Assembly (NCBI GenBank): GCA_023362775.1
Contig: JALMGJ010000006.1
Location: 53,125,501-53,189,500, forward strand
Source: Charina bottae
Lineage: Eukaryota; Chordata; Lepidosauria; Squamata; Charinaidae
Reading direction: 5' to 3'
Length of the DNA: 64,000 nt
The stretch's first letter is position 1. Every line of letters begins with the position of its first letter. The notes beneath the pieces were generated by a model. It did no database searches, was not told the origin of the DNA, and saw only the letters and a list, made by a program, of their open reading frames with translations. Shown here in pieces: positions 44,509 through 56,375 of the stretch. The position numbers were made by a program, and so were the translations under genes.

Positions 44509-45072
44509 TAGTCACCTATTTTTATTTTTATTCTTTTTGACAGTGAGAATTGGATATGATAGGAGAAACGTACCATGCAGTGGTAATTGGAAATCTAATA
44601 AGTGTGTGTGGCAAAACAAGAAGTGATATGATCAAGAATGAATAGGTCCTGAATGAATGTGGACTGAATACAAAAGTGCATGACTGGTAAGAGAAATGAG
44701 TGAGAAGTTAAATGCAGAGCAAATACATGCTGAAGGAAGAGTGAATGGGTGAAGAGGAAAAGGAAGACCTAGAAGGTCATGGGGGGATGGAGTTGATGAG
44801 ATCCTCAAAAAGAGAAAGGTTAGAATTTAAAGAACAAAAGTTAATTCATGAATCTGGTATATGGATATGATGGAAGCAAGAATCGTTTTCAAGGTTTAAA
44901 AAATATGGAGAGGTACAGCGAACGGAGCTCGTGTGAACTAGATTTAGATATTTTTTTCTTTGTCTTACCTCATGTCTTCATTTCTTTATATTACTATTTT
45001 TCATTCCCTTTCTGTGCTATGGAGAATGTTGCTTACCCCAAAGGGCAGTAGTGTGACTGGGATGAATATATG
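44509..45072 (+). mobile_element. Decayed non-LTR LINE 3' end, same family as 27.6-29.1 kb (copy B)
   Basis: Shares with copy A the series AATGAATAGGTCCTGAATGA, GGACTGAATACAAAAGTGC, GAAGAGTGAATGGGTGAAGA, AGATCCTCAAAAAGAGAAAG and the end AATGTTGCTTACCCCAAAGG. Frame destroyed. The match was seen by eye, so identity is not quantified. Confidence 0.65.
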
Positions 45073-45237
45073 TAAATTCATTTGGTGTTTTTTTTTTAAG
45101 TTTACCATCAATTGCCTTTTTTGGTATATAAAAGAGAAGGATCAGCTATCCACGCAGCAGAAAGCTATGTTTCCTACAATAACTGAACCAAGTCCAAATG
45201 TTCAACATATGGCTGTAATGTATTTTGGATCATTTAC

Positions 45238-45322
45238 CTTCTCCAAGTGTCCGCTGCAGTGAATCATGTTTTGCCTGAAGCTTTGTGATAAGATTGCTTC
45301 CTTCCAGGTACTCTCTGAATTT
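45238..45322 (-). CDS. SRGAP1: SRGAP1 exon 10
   Basis: 85 nt, phase 0 in: KFREYLEGSNLITKLQAKHD, SLQRTLGE, then G of a Gly codon finished by exon 11. Helical coiled-coil segment after the F-BAR core, about residues 462-490. Acceptor CTCTGCAG, donor GTAAAT. Confidence 0.96.
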
Positions 45323-45452
45323 CTGCAGAGACACAAATCTATGTGTTTCATATCTGAATATTTGTAATAAAAATTAGTGGGATTTCAGGGGAAAAAAAAC
45401 AACTACCGTCAAATCACATTACATAATATGTCTGGAAAAGTATTCAACATAC
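45323..45452 (-). other. SRGAP1: 130-bp intron between exons 9 and 10
   Basis: Shortest intron in the window. Starts GTATGT and ends CTGCAG on the gene strand. No repeat insertion, in contrast to all long introns. Confidence 0.9.
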
Positions 45453-45650
45453 CATGAAATAGAACTGTTCAGTCTCCTGCTGGTTAGCTCTTCTTTTAGC
45501 AATGCTAGGCTTGCTCAAGTAGGTTTCAGAAACCGTTGACTTCACAGACTCAGTGGAGCGACTGTGCTGGAAACATTCAGAAACGTCATAGTCTTCAATG
45601 GTGACCATATCTTGTATTGTCTGTAAAGTAGCTTCTGTCGTCTTCTTAAC
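45453..45650 (-). CDS. SRGAP1: SRGAP1 exon 9
   Basis: 198 nt, exactly 66 codons, phase 0 on both sides: VKKTTEATLQTIQDMVTIED, YDVSECFQHSRSTESVKSTV, SETYLSKPSIAKRRANQQET, EQFYFM. The F-BAR extension (Fx) that wraps back on the dimer in the srGAP family, about residues 396-461. Appears identical to mammalian SRGAP1 as recalled, making it one of the most conserved exons. Acceptor CCCCAG, donor GTATGT. Confidence 0.97.
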
Positions 45651-46689
45651 CTGGGGTTGACAAGTCCATTTCATCAAACAGAAAGGGAGATCAAAAATTT
45701 TTTCAGAATGAGAATGGAAAAGGGTTGGGGAAATCAATCCTTTCATACATCATCTCTGATGAAACTGTGGGATGTGAACATAAGAAATTTGAGGTTTCTC
45801 TAAGTCCTAGATATAGACCCTTCTTTTGAATCATCAAAACAAAAAAAAGCAATTAATAAATCAAATAATAGTCTTCAGTTCAGACTCTTGTTTCAGAAGT
45901 ACTACTGTGTTGGTGTTTCTTGTGAGAATTGAATTCTTTTCAGAGGGTACATTGCAACAAATATCAAACAGCACAGCATTATTTGTGTTTAATTCCTTTT
46001 GGTGGCACATACAGTATGAAAGTGTGGAAGAAAGAGTGGATTATCTCCTGAGAGCAACTCATTAAGCACTTTCCTCTTTTCTTTTCTTTTTTGCTGAGTT
46101 TCATCCTGCTTAGGATGAATTTCTGCTGATGTTCTTTCTCCTTTTCAAATAGACTATTTTTCCCCCCACTCATAGGTTGGTAAACATATTCCATTCTGCT
46201 CAGTTCCGTAGGACCATTTTTAAATATAAAAATGGGAGCTCAGTAGATGAGCATCCAGCTTGGTTAAAGAGAGTTAGCAAATGGAGAACATAGCCTTATG
46301 TCCTCTGTGCTGGTCCCATTCTCCTAAAACAGGTAAAGCAGATGAGAAAAGCTGCCCAACCACTTTTGCATGATGAAGCTATCGTCACTTCCGAGTGGTC
46401 CATAGAACTTCTATGAAGCAAAATCACTGCTGCAAGAAGGATGCAATTTAAGATAACCCAATCCATCATAATAGGGATTTGCGAAATATTTCAATTCAGA
46501 GTCAAGTAGTGTGACCCCAGCTTAGCAAGTGTATCATGTATATCACTAGTAAGCCAAATGTTGTGGTACTGGGAAAAAAGCTGAATTGTTCCAAAATCTA
46601 TTATTTTCCTCCTCTATATTTATTTTTGGTTTGTAAACCCTTGGGACACGTACTTGCCCTTTCATTCTTTATAAAGTATCTGTATACAG
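45651..46689. other. Intron 8 segment, nothing recognised
   Basis: AT-rich intron. No repeat with clear borders before the L1 fragment. Confidence 0.4.
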
Positions 46690-47503
46690 ATGGTACTAAC
46701 TTTAAAAAAAATTGCTTTTTTCAGAAAACTGATTTGTATGAACAGAATTATTATAATAAATTTATGGAAAGTTAATCACAAAGAAACTAATACGGCTGCA
46801 AAGTATGGAATGAATCTTATACACGGAAGGCATAAAAGAAAAGGATACACACCTTTTATCATCTCTGGTGGACTTGTGAGAAGGCTAAAAAGTTCTGGGA
46901 TCAAATATGTAATTATTCAAAAGTTTCTTAAAGTTAATATACAAAAAAAAAACAGAACTGTTTCTTCTGGTCTTGATGGAGAAGGAGTTAGAGAAGCAAC
47001 ATAGAGTTTTGCTATTATACTATTATATTTGCTATTACAGCTGCAAGACTTTTATATGCACAATGATGGAAAGATCCACAGATACCTACAGTTGAGGATT
47101 GGATTGTTAAATTAATGGATTCGGCTCAAATGGCTAAACTAGTAAGCACTAATAAGAGAACACTCTACTTCTGGATTTATATCTATTTGGCAACCACTTT
47201 TGGAGTACTCGCTTGTGGTAGAAAAAAATGAAATTTTGTTCTTGGGTTTTAGTGATTAAATTGTTTTAAAAGAAATAATGTTACTATGGTTTAACTAATG
47301 GTAAGAGATTATATTTTTAAATTTATCTATATATGTACTGGAGAAAGTCGGAAGTTACTGTCTGTTTCTATTTTCTGTCTATTGACACTTTCATAGTTTT
47401 TTCTTTTTTCTTTAGTTCTATTCTCTATCTTTTCTAAACTTTCTATTTTTGTATTTTAACTATACTTTGAAAAACAATAAAGTTTTTTATAAAAAAAAGA
47501 GGA
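46690..47503 (+). mobile_element. L1-type LINE, 3' end with poly(A)
   Basis: Encodes the L1 ORF2 C-terminal zinc-knuckle region TFYHLWWTCEKAKKFWDQI (about 46855-46905) and then TVEDWIVKLMDSAQMAKL (about 47090-47140), with frameshifts between. The 3' UTR is T-rich and ends AATAAAGTTTTTTATAAAAAAAAG at 47478-47501. 5' truncated. The left border is not certain. Confidence 0.85.
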
Positions 47504-47706
47504 TACACTCTCCACCAGATAATATCAAAATAAAACTTTGCCTTAGAAAGACCAATGTGCATATTTCTATTTTAACATGTGAAAGATTTGGTATCATAGT
47601 CTGCAGCAGGGCATACATGTGATATATAAATAAATAAGTAAATATAAAACTGTGAAGGCAGCCATTACACAATCTATATCACTGTATGGACAGGAACAAA
47701 TCTTAC

Positions 47707-47808
47707 CTCTTCATTTTCGATTTTCAATGTTGTCAGTCGAGACTGAAGTTGCTGATACCTAAGCATGAGTTCCCCTTGAACTGGCTGTTGAACACTGACC
47801 TGAGAAAC
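47707..47808 (-). CDS. SRGAP1: SRGAP1 exon 8
   Basis: 102 nt, 34 codons, phase 0: VSQVSVQQPVQGELMLRYQQ, LQSRLTTLKIENEE. Helical segment of the extended F-BAR, about residues 362-395. The mammalian start is recalled as VCQVSAQQPVQAELM; here Cys is Ser. Acceptor TTTCCAG, donor GTAAGA. Confidence 0.96.
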
Positions 47809-48477
47809 CTGGAAAAGCAGTAGACACTGAGAAATCAGGTGAAAGAGGAGAAAAAAATGCACAGCTTTGGGCTCCTACAATTCTGCTTTGCATAATGGAT
47901 CAAATCTGCAATCAAGACACAGGATAAAATATAGGATGCTAATAGTTTTCCTTTAATTAAAAGACTACAACAATTTACATTAAATAAATATTCTTATGGA
48001 TAATTGGATATATACACATGTCACTACGAATAAGAGAACATGAAAATTGCTGTGGGTGCTTATATATGAGACACTAACAGGAAAATTATGGTACTGATCA
48101 CCATGGATGCCTGGATGCTGTCAAACTGTTATTCATTATACAGAAGCCACAAACACCACAACTGTAACAGATGGGCTGACTGAACTGCCAGAAGCTTGAT
48201 TCTCAGCACTGCTTGAAACGTGGCAACCTTCTCTAACATATGGCCCTCCCGATGCACTGGCTACACTATGTCTGACCAAAGAACAGTATCAGCAATAAAT
48301 AATTAGGCAGGCAATTGTTCATTCTAGAATGCCATCTTAAACACTCTAAAAGTTTTCTGTTTGCAGCTAGTGTCTTGCTACACTTTTGAATGATTCTGGA
48401 GCACTCTGAAGAAGCTTGAATGATATAGGAAACATATAAAACCAACTTTCCCCTTCCTTTACTTACAGGTTGCAAGC
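47809..48477. other. Intron 7 segment, nothing recognised
   Basis: AT-rich intron without clear repeats. Confidence 0.4.
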
Positions 48478-48479
48478 TA

Positions 48480-48709
48480 CAGTCAAATTCTCGTTATTTG
48501 CAGATTCTGCATTTGCGAATTCACCTACTGGCTAAGATTTATTTGTAACTGCAAAATCAATACTCATGGTGTTTTTACGGTCACGCAGAGCGGTGAAAAA
48601 TTTGCGTCACCCAACATGCATGTTCCCAGCTGAGGTTTCAGTATTCACTAATTCAGTGTTCGCAGCAACTTTATAGAATGTAACTACCGCACATAATGAA
48701 AGTCCTCTG
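48480..48709. mobile_element. Tigger/pogo-type MITE with TA target duplication
   Basis: 230 bp between TA dinucleotides (48478-48479, 48710-48711). Left end CAGTCAAATTCTCGTTATTT GCAG; right end reverse-complemented CAGAGGACTTTCATTATGTG CGG. The following GATTCTGCATTTGCGAATTC is typical of Tigger-related elements, whose ends carry CCTCGTTATTTGCGG. No transposase. Confidence 0.75.
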
Positions 48710-49424
48710 TATTTGGCCAAGGAATAAAAAGATTGCCAGTCTTGTGGCACAGTTGAATAGACAGTAATGAATGGTTGATCTGGCCTGGGATTTGCATAGA
48801 GTATCTAGTAAATTAAGTTCTACAGAAAATGTTAAAGAACGGTACTCTTGATATAGTTTGTTTGACCATCTTCTAGTGTCTGTAAAAACAGGCTCTTACT
48901 CTAACAACTCTTTCTTTAGCTGGATAAAAGCCGGAAACTAATGAAAGGAAATTACAATAAAGGAAAGTAGCTATCTAGATGCAAAAAAAATACTGTTTAA
49001 ATTTCATCCTTTCTGGGAATCTTCATTGATCTAAATAAGAAATCGATGCATTTGAAGAGAATACCAGTTTCTTTGGATATCATCAGTGGTATCTAAGGCG
49101 ATAACATCCTGGATTGAAAATAGCTAGAGAGATGGAATGTGGAATGTACCTGTTAGGTCAGTTAATAGGATCAAACTATGAATTATTGCCACTTGAGTGA
49201 CTGCAGCATAAATAGAATTTTCCAAAAAGCACCATTTTCCAGTAAATGGTAATATCTCCATTTGACAACTAGAAATGGGTCAGCAGCCTAAGTGCTTCAG
49301 CATGTACTCATATACAAGAGTTAACACAGTCTCTACAAAATAAATTCACATTATTCATTAGCATACTAAGTTATATATTCAAGAGTATAGGGAGGCATGG
49401 TGTAGGGAATTGGAGTGTCTAGTA

Positions 49425-49638
49425 CAGAGCTTTCCAAACTGTGTGTCGCGACACAAAAGTGTGTTGCCACACACACTCCTGCGGCGACACACCAACGGCG
49501 GCACACAAAAACTCGAAAGCGGCAGCAGCGCTTCCGGGTTTTTGCGCGCTGCCGCAACGGCGGCACTTCCAGGTTTTCCTGCGGTGACACACCAACGGCG
49601 GTTGGTGTGTCGCCGCGGGAAAACTTTGGAAAGCCCTG
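49425..49638 (-). mobile_element. GC-rich hAT-type MITE, copy 4
   Basis: 214 bp with a perfect 8-bp target duplication GTCTAGTA (49417-49424, 49639-49646). Its reverse complement begins CAGGGCTTTCCAAAGTTTTC and follows copy 3 closely, lacking the GATGATGATCAGCGCTTCC segment. Ends in CACACAGTTTGGAAAGCTCTG like copy 3. CpG-rich. Confidence 0.9.
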
Positions 49639-50040
49639 GTCTAGTACATCCATAGCAAGGAAAAACTATTTTTTAGGAAGAAATTATGGGATTCATCTAA
49701 TTGTTGGAGATCCAGTTCTACATGGCAAGAGGAGTAATGCTCAAATGCAGGTTCATATTATATAGTCTTGTATCACAGGACCTCCCTTTTGACTACAAGT
49801 TATGTTTTAGAGATTTCTAGAGATTTCTTTGGAGTTAAATAACAGGAAAACAAGGAAATGGATATTATGTATTCTTACTACTATAAAACAGAAGACTTTA
49901 CAGGGATGGAATGACATCTGTTCTCTATAAATTATACAACTGCTTAAAGAATTTATGTCTCCTTCCAAACTTGACAAACTTCCTACCATAGGAATTCTTG
50001 AGTGGAGAACTATTTAAAAATTTGGTCACCAATTACTGAC

Positions 50041-50262
50041 CTCATCACCCATATGGGGTTGGAACTCAAATTTCATTGGGGGACAGAAGGCTGTTGGATA
50101 CATTTCCATGAATCTCTGCTTGTCACTTCGTGGCTCCAGATTGTCAACAGCACTTTCAATGATGTCCAAGCCCTCATGTCGTGAGGTTTCAAGGTTATAT
50201 TCTGCAGAGAGATATGTTCTTAAGGCTCTGTTCAGGCTTGCATGATATCCAAGATCGCAACA
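50041..50262 (-). CDS. SRGAP1: SRGAP1 exon 7, F-BAR
   Basis: 222 nt, 74 codons, phase 0: CCDLGYHASLNRALRTYLSA, EYNLETSRHEGLDIIESAVD, NLEPRSDKQRFMEMYPTAFC, PPMKFEFQPHMGDE. End of the F-BAR domain (FCPPMKFEFQPHxGD is the family's post-F-BAR motif), about residues 288-361. Acceptor CTGTTAG; donor GTCAGT, in which position 3 is a pyrimidine, so it is weaker than consensus. Confidence 0.97.
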
Positions 50263-52084
50263 CTAACAGAATATCCAAAAGAAGAAAATACAGTTAGAAA
50301 TAAAAATCAAATTTCAACACAATAGCTAAAAGCAACTACTTTATTCACACATAATAAAACTGTACAGCTTATTTAATAATCAATGGGCTGATGTTATTAA
50401 ATATTTTAAATAAAAGACTAAAAATATATAATGTAATTCCAACTATTGAATAATTATTGGATAAGGAAGAACAACCGTAGTGGAAATCAAGTTACTAAAA
50501 TTATGATGTGTTCTATGGTTTTCACACTAATTTCATGATAAGTTGTCATGTTGATCTTAATATTTATCACTCTATCACCTTTATCAACTATTGTATAGAG
50601 ATAATGGTGGGATGTGGAAGAAATGCCACATAATCTAACATTGCATTGACTATCTGTAGGCATATCAGCCAATATTAATGGTTGTACGAAGATGACACTT
50701 AGAAATCTACCCCAATACAGGGGAGACTTATATAATTATTGTTCTGGTAATATTTTGACATCTCAGATTCATACTGTACTCTACAATGACTGGCAGGTTC
50801 AGCAGACTGAGGTTCAGAACATTGCCCTAAAATTTGTAAGGAATTTGAAATCATTATTTTACATATTTCAAATAAAAGTAAAACTCTCTATAGCAAAAGC
50901 ATATCTTGTATACCTAGTCTAAGCTAGCAGAATGAATCTCCAAGTTACTGTGCATGTATTTCAGTTATCTTGTCTTGTAAACACACTCTTTAATTTGACT
51001 GTTTTCTGAAAAGGTTCCCTAACCTTTGAAATAAAGGCTATTTCACCTAATGCTATTTCAAATAGGAATTAAATATGTTTTAAGTGTACCCTTAAAATGT
51101 TAAGTGTGGATATTCTGGCTGCCAAACGAGCACATCTGATGACAAAACCCCAATTTACTATTATGTAACATTTGAAACATCATTACTGCCTCTTGAGCAG
51201 GGTGATAAACTATTGGTGAAATATGAATGTTTAGAAATACGGAAATGAGTGTGGAAATCAGGGCAATCTGGAAGTTAGCAGTAAACCTGAAATGGAGAAT
51301 TTGAAAAGGATATTTTAATGTATAAAAGCATAAAAGGCTATGAAAATGACTTACTTGGACAACTACTAATTTAAATGGATTTATCTATATCACTCTACCT
51401 GGAGTAAATTAGCAATTTTAAAGATTTACTATAAGGAATATTCATGATCTGGTGAAAAACATGCTTAGGGTGCCAGATTAACACTGGGTAGTTCTATATC
51501 TTTCAGATTCTATCTCTCAACTGACATCACGTCTTATTGATAGTTTTACATTAAAGCATTGAAATTGTTGGAAGGAATGTTTATTCTGTAATAGAAATTA
51601 TCTTAGGCTACTATATGAATATTTAAGTCAGAATTGTATACTTTATGAAAAAAGCAGAATAGAATTAATAATCAAGTCATGTATTAAGGTAGGAGAGTTA
51701 ACTTCTTAATTTACTTCACTTTTCTGCAGTCTGGTTCAATACATGCCATCAGACCCATTTTAACACGGAGGGTATTGTCAATTTTGACTTATACGGAAGT
51801 ATTTTCATAATTAACACATTTCTTACTTTGGAGCAGTCCTAGCTGTTAGGCTGGAAGCCTGCACCTGAGTATGCCCACATTGTTATATGTCTTCCCTGAA
51901 GTACAGGACATAGCAAGTATATGTCCTATACTTCAATAGAACAAAAGGTGACAGTAAATAAAATACTGTAAGCCTCTTATAATTGTGATTAACATAACAC
52001 TAAGCCATTTTAAAGAACAAACAGCAGACCCAGAATTCTAACATGATCCTGTGGCACAAGAATTTCATAAACACAACTACTTAC
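50263..52084. other. SRGAP1 intron 6
   Basis: 1.8 kb AT-rich intron. I see no clear repeats. Confidence 0.45.
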
Positions 52085-52213
52085 ATCAATCAGGTCTGAA
52101 AGGTCATGAATATAATATTTGAAAACAGAAGCATTCGTTGCTTCGAGGGTTAGCAGATACTCATTTCTGGCTTTAATAGATTTCAGTTTGTTTTCAGAGT
52201 ATTTGGCTTGACG
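52085..52213 (-). CDS. SRGAP1: SRGAP1 exon 6, F-BAR
   Basis: 129 nt, 43 codons, phase 0: RQAKYSENKLKSIKARNEYL, LTLEATNASVFKYYIHDLSD, LID. F-BAR helix 4 region (KxxKARNEYLLxLEATNA), about residues 245-287. Matches recalled mammalian SRGAP1 throughout. Acceptor TTCTCAG, donor GTAAGT. Confidence 0.97.
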
Positions 52214-52384
52214 CTGAGAATAAAAATAATGTAAAGATGGCAAAAATTATATCAACATAATTGTGCAAAAATTATAGATTTATGACACTATTTCACAAAG
52301 TAATAACAAAATGGAATATTCACTATATGTAAACGTTGATGTTCCGTTCTAAAGAAATTTATGTAGTTATATGCAAACCTGTTT

Positions 52385-52512
52385 TTGGTTTTACTGGGAG
52401 GGGGTTGTTTGTTTTTATTGTTTGTATATATTGTTTTTATTCATGGGTTGTGACCCACCCAGAGTTCGGTCTAAGTTGGGCAGTCATATACATGTTTTAA
52501 ATTAATAAATCT
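52385..52512 (+). mobile_element. CR1-group 3' terminus fragment
   Basis: GGGTTGTGACCCACCCAGAG, then GGCAGTCATATACATGTTTT and AAATTAATAAAT, parallel to the end of the 17.0-18.9 kb copy (CAGCCATATACATAGTTTTA). Confidence 0.65.
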
Positions 52513-53229
52513 GGAAACAATGCAAGAATGCAAGATTCAAATATAATACATTACCAGGAGTTTCAGAAACATACTTTTACAATGAATATTCTGTTGGTTT
52601 ATTATTATTACTATTATTTTTAAAAATTTCATATTACTATAAACTGTATATGACACAGATCACGGGATGTTGCAAGAAACTGAATAGAGTTGTTTCCGAA
52701 ACCAGACAGGCAAAGTTGGTACAGTAATTGGTGTGCAAATTGGTTGTGTGATCCACCCTATTCTCTTACTACAGCATGCCATATTGACCAGTGGGAGTCC
52801 TGACTCACTAGCCACCAATAGTGGAGGACAAAAATAAAGAGTTTCTTTAGCAGAAGAGAAAAATCCTGCAGGGATGAAATGGAAAGGGTAGCAAAGACTA
52901 TTGCTCTGTGGATAACGTGGGTGTTTGTGTGTGTGTGTGTATGAGTGTATACTGGTATGTTTGTTTAGCTTTAGTTTTCAATTTCTAATATTGCTCTTAC
53001 AAAAACGTTTAGTTTCTGTAGGTGCAGAAATACAATCACAACCCTTCAAGACACCAATGAAACATCAGCTCCCCCATCTCTAAAGGAGAGGACCACTCAT
53101 GTGGGTATGAAACTCTTTTAGCTCCAGCCCAAACTACCCATTCTAATACAAATCTATGACCAAAGTGCAAATAAATTTTGGAATTACTACCATTTTAATT
53201 CCAAACAATTAAGGCAAACTGATCCTTAC
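52513..53229. other. Intron 5 segment
   Basis: AT-rich intron. A short (GT)n run lies at 52921-52940. Nothing else. Confidence 0.45.
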
Positions 53230-53412
53230 TTTTTCTTTCATTTTTTCAATTTTTTTCACTGAACTCCGTCTTTGGTGTCTTTCTTCCAGTCGAATGTGAA
53301 AAACAGGATCTCCTGACCTGCCAATTTGTTTTTCTTCTTGCTTTTCAGCCTCTTTCAATTTACTTTCTGCACTGATGCTCTCAGTATGATACATATGGTA
53401 TGTTTTCATGAC
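53230..53412 (-). CDS. SRGAP1: SRGAP1 exon 5, F-BAR
   Basis: 183 nt, 61 codons, phase 0: VMKTYHMYHTESISAESKLK, EAEKQEEKQIGRSGDPVFHI, RLEERHQRRSSVKKIEKMKE, K. F-BAR helix 3 with the basic RRSSVKKIEKMKEK turn thought to contact acidic membrane lipids in this family. The SGDPVFHIRLEERHQRR insert distinguishes SRGAP1 from the recalled SRGAP2 and SRGAP3 sequences. About residues 184-244. Acceptor GACTCAG, donor GTAAGG. Confidence 0.97.
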
Positions 53413-54187
53413 CTGAGTCCAAGAGAGTTAAAGGTGAGATCAGAAAAGATGAAGGAAACCGTATCATACACTATTTTAATATTGCCTTGTCTATTCTAGG
53501 GCTCAGGACAGGTTACAGCTTCTAAGTCTGAGGTATATTATGAACCCTTTGATTGGAAAAAAAGTACATAATTTTAGAAAGTATATAATTAAAAGTGTCT
53601 GCCTTGTTTAATTAATAATTCTACAACATTGTAGTTTGCCTCAGGGATTATAGTTTAAATATATAATTATTTTCATAAAGTATTTTAAATCTCATTTTAG
53701 GAACAGCAACATCAGCTATCGGGAAGGTTAGGCCTTTAAAGAAAGAAGTGCCATGTATAAAGTATGCCACTGTGTATGTATTTTATTTATTCATTGATTT
53801 AAAATATTTATAATGACTCATAAGCCATGCATATCTGGATAGTTTACAGCAAATATGCAAACTTGGTCATTTTCAGATCCTAGATGTCTATAGAATTATG
53901 ATTAATAATTTCTAGGTTCTCATTCCCATTCCAAAATTCACACTTTTAATTGTATGCTGTAAACAGGCTTGTAACATCTGCTCCTGTTTATTCAATACAT
54001 ACAACCAAATTACTTCTAAAAGCAACTGAAAGACAGTTTATTATTTTGTATGGTGTATAACTTCAGGTAATAGAGTATGACTATTTCTACAAGTTCTGTT
54101 AATGTCCCCAAAAAAACCAGAAATAGCATTCATACTTTTCAAAAATCACCACAGTGAAAGGATATAGTGATATAAATAATAAATATT
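53413..54187. other. Intron 4 segment
   Basis: AT-rich. About 53770-53880 has a vaguely LINE-end-like stretch (TTATTTATTCATTGATTTAA) that I cannot assign. Confidence 0.35.
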
Positions 54188-54270
54188 TTATTTATTTTAT
54201 TTATAATTCAAATTTATCACCACCCATCTCCCCCAATGGGGGACTCTAAAATAAATAAATAAATAAATAT
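54188..54270 (-). mobile_element. CR1-group 3' terminus fragment with (AAAT)n
   Basis: TTTATAATTCAAATTTATCA, CCACCCATCTCCCCCAATGG, GGGACTCT is the same terminal CR1 block as at 42.81 kb. Bounded on the right by (AAAT)n at 54248-54270. Confidence 0.75.
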
Positions 54271-56366
54271 AGAGATGAACACACAGCCCTGCCACCTGCA
54301 ACTGTCCTGTGCTAATGGGGAAGATCAGCAGAAACTCTAGCTACCCCCTACCTACCGGGGGGTCAACTAACTGACATAGAAAGTGCTCTACCCTAAGACT
54401 GAGAACAAGCAAAACAAGGAACATCCAATATTAATATTTCATGTTCACCTGGAAAGGTGAAACTGTTTAAGAATCACATTAACTTTAATGAATCCTTAAA
54501 GTAGCTGCACTCATCTTAAAGTAGCTCACTTGTCTGAGTTGGAAAACTTACCAGAGTCAAACCTGATCAGTATATGTGGGAGACCTCCAAGGAATACAAG
54601 GGTTGTAGGCTAGATTAGGAAGTTGAAAAAAACATCCCAGATGAAGATAACTGAAACCCTTTGATGCCAAAGCCAAGGAAACTTAATGCGTCCATGACAT
54701 CATCAGGAATAAGGTTCAACTTGAAGACTTCACCTACTTATTATAATATCTACCCTGGTTGCCACTCCATTTCCAAATGTAATTTAAAGTTTATGTTACC
54801 TCCTTTTAAGTCCTAAATGGCTTTAGATCATGATAGCTAAGAAACTGCTTGCCCTGTCTGTTCCCTTTTAGATGTAATCTTTATTTATCCAAATTAATAT
54901 GGCTGCTTATCTCAACAAAGTGACTCTGGGCAGCTAATAACAACTGAAAACAGCAACTTCAATCCTCACCTCAGTGAAAAGCTTATGCAACAGCAATATT
55001 AAAACGAATTAAGTATTATTATTTTTTAAAAAAAGATCAGTAACATAGATGAGTTAGGGTTTATACTGCTACACATATAATTATATGTATATATTCTATT
55101 TCTGTCCCCCTTTTTTTCTTTCTTTATTTTGTTTTTCCTGCTGCTTTTTACTTAATTAAATAAAAATAAAAATTATTTAAAAATAATTAAAAACAATATA
55201 TCAACACCAAAACAAATATATAGTGGCAGCTCAGACAAAAAAGCAAGCAACCCTCAGTACAGCCACCTCACAAGCTTTGACGGACATTCTGACCCAAAAG
55301 GCCAATGGGGCCTATAACCAGCTGGCATGGATCAACCCCCCCAACAAGCTTCTAGTCTAATTTATCTTATCCAAATCCAGAAATGGAATGAGAGGGATAG
55401 AGAATTCACTATGCTATAATCCAAAGAACTATGAATTCTGCCCACCAAGTTTATTGATTTCCTCACCTCTCTCCAACTGGAGCCACTTGAAAAATTGACA
55501 AATTTCTAAAACATTTGGTTAAATTACAATACGTGAAGTTCCTAAGCACCCATCTCCCTCAACACAAGTCACTTCAGACTTTGAAGATGGCCTTGTCCTC
55601 TTGGTGATGGGAGAAATAAGTATTTGGTTTTAGAGACAGAACACCAAACACACACAATCTGAACTCTGTTCCTCTATCCTTCAGCGATATAAACATTTTC
55701 ATGAATAAGAACCTTGATAAAGGAACAGAGAAATGTGTGTAATGTTGAATTCGCTTGCTAAGACAAAGCTGAACACAAAGTTGTTAATAAATAGCTTCCA
55801 TAAAGGAAATGCACACATTTTAAAAACTAATACAGTTTATATAATTTAAAAACACTGCACAATTAATTGCATGTCCCATGAAAAAGAAATAGTGAGTGGA
55901 AGAGAAAGACATTAATACTACTTTCAGTTTAATGCTGCATTACAAATTAATAGCTGTAAAATAAAATGTCCAGTATAACTAAATACCAATATCAAAACAC
56001 CCAATGTAAGTAGTAGGCTGAAGAATGGACTTTACTCTGTTTAAGCAATAATTCACTTAAAATTCATGTATGTTTGTGAAGATTCATTTTGTTAATTTGA
56101 GCCAAATGAAATAATTCACCCAAGATTCTTATACTGTAGATATTTTTATCTGCAATACTGGTCTGATAGTTGACTAACTGGTATGTTCTTTTATTTGCCT
56201 TCAAGTAATCCAACTTTTTAAGTTACAATATTATTTAGTATTCCAGGTAGTTCAGTACAAAATAATTTGTTATGCTACAATAGCATGCAAAAAACTTTTC
56301 TCCCTACTTGACAGCAGTAGATGAAAGGATTTAATTCTTTTTTCTCATGCATTGACTCCATAGCTC
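54271..56366. other. Intron 4 segment, nothing firmly recognised
   Basis: AT-rich. Weak LINE-like text near 54880-54960 (AAAGTGACTCTGGGCAGCTAA, a CR1/L2-like terminus) is too decayed to call. Confidence 0.35.
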
Positions 56367-56375
56367 CATTATATA

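Noticed and set aside
45826..46065. 79-codon plus-strand frame in intron 8
   Set aside because: No similarity, no splice or promoter context; length is within chance for this composition.
52921..52940. (GT)n run as a regulatory site
   Set aside because: Short, far from any exon border and ordinary for vertebrate introns.
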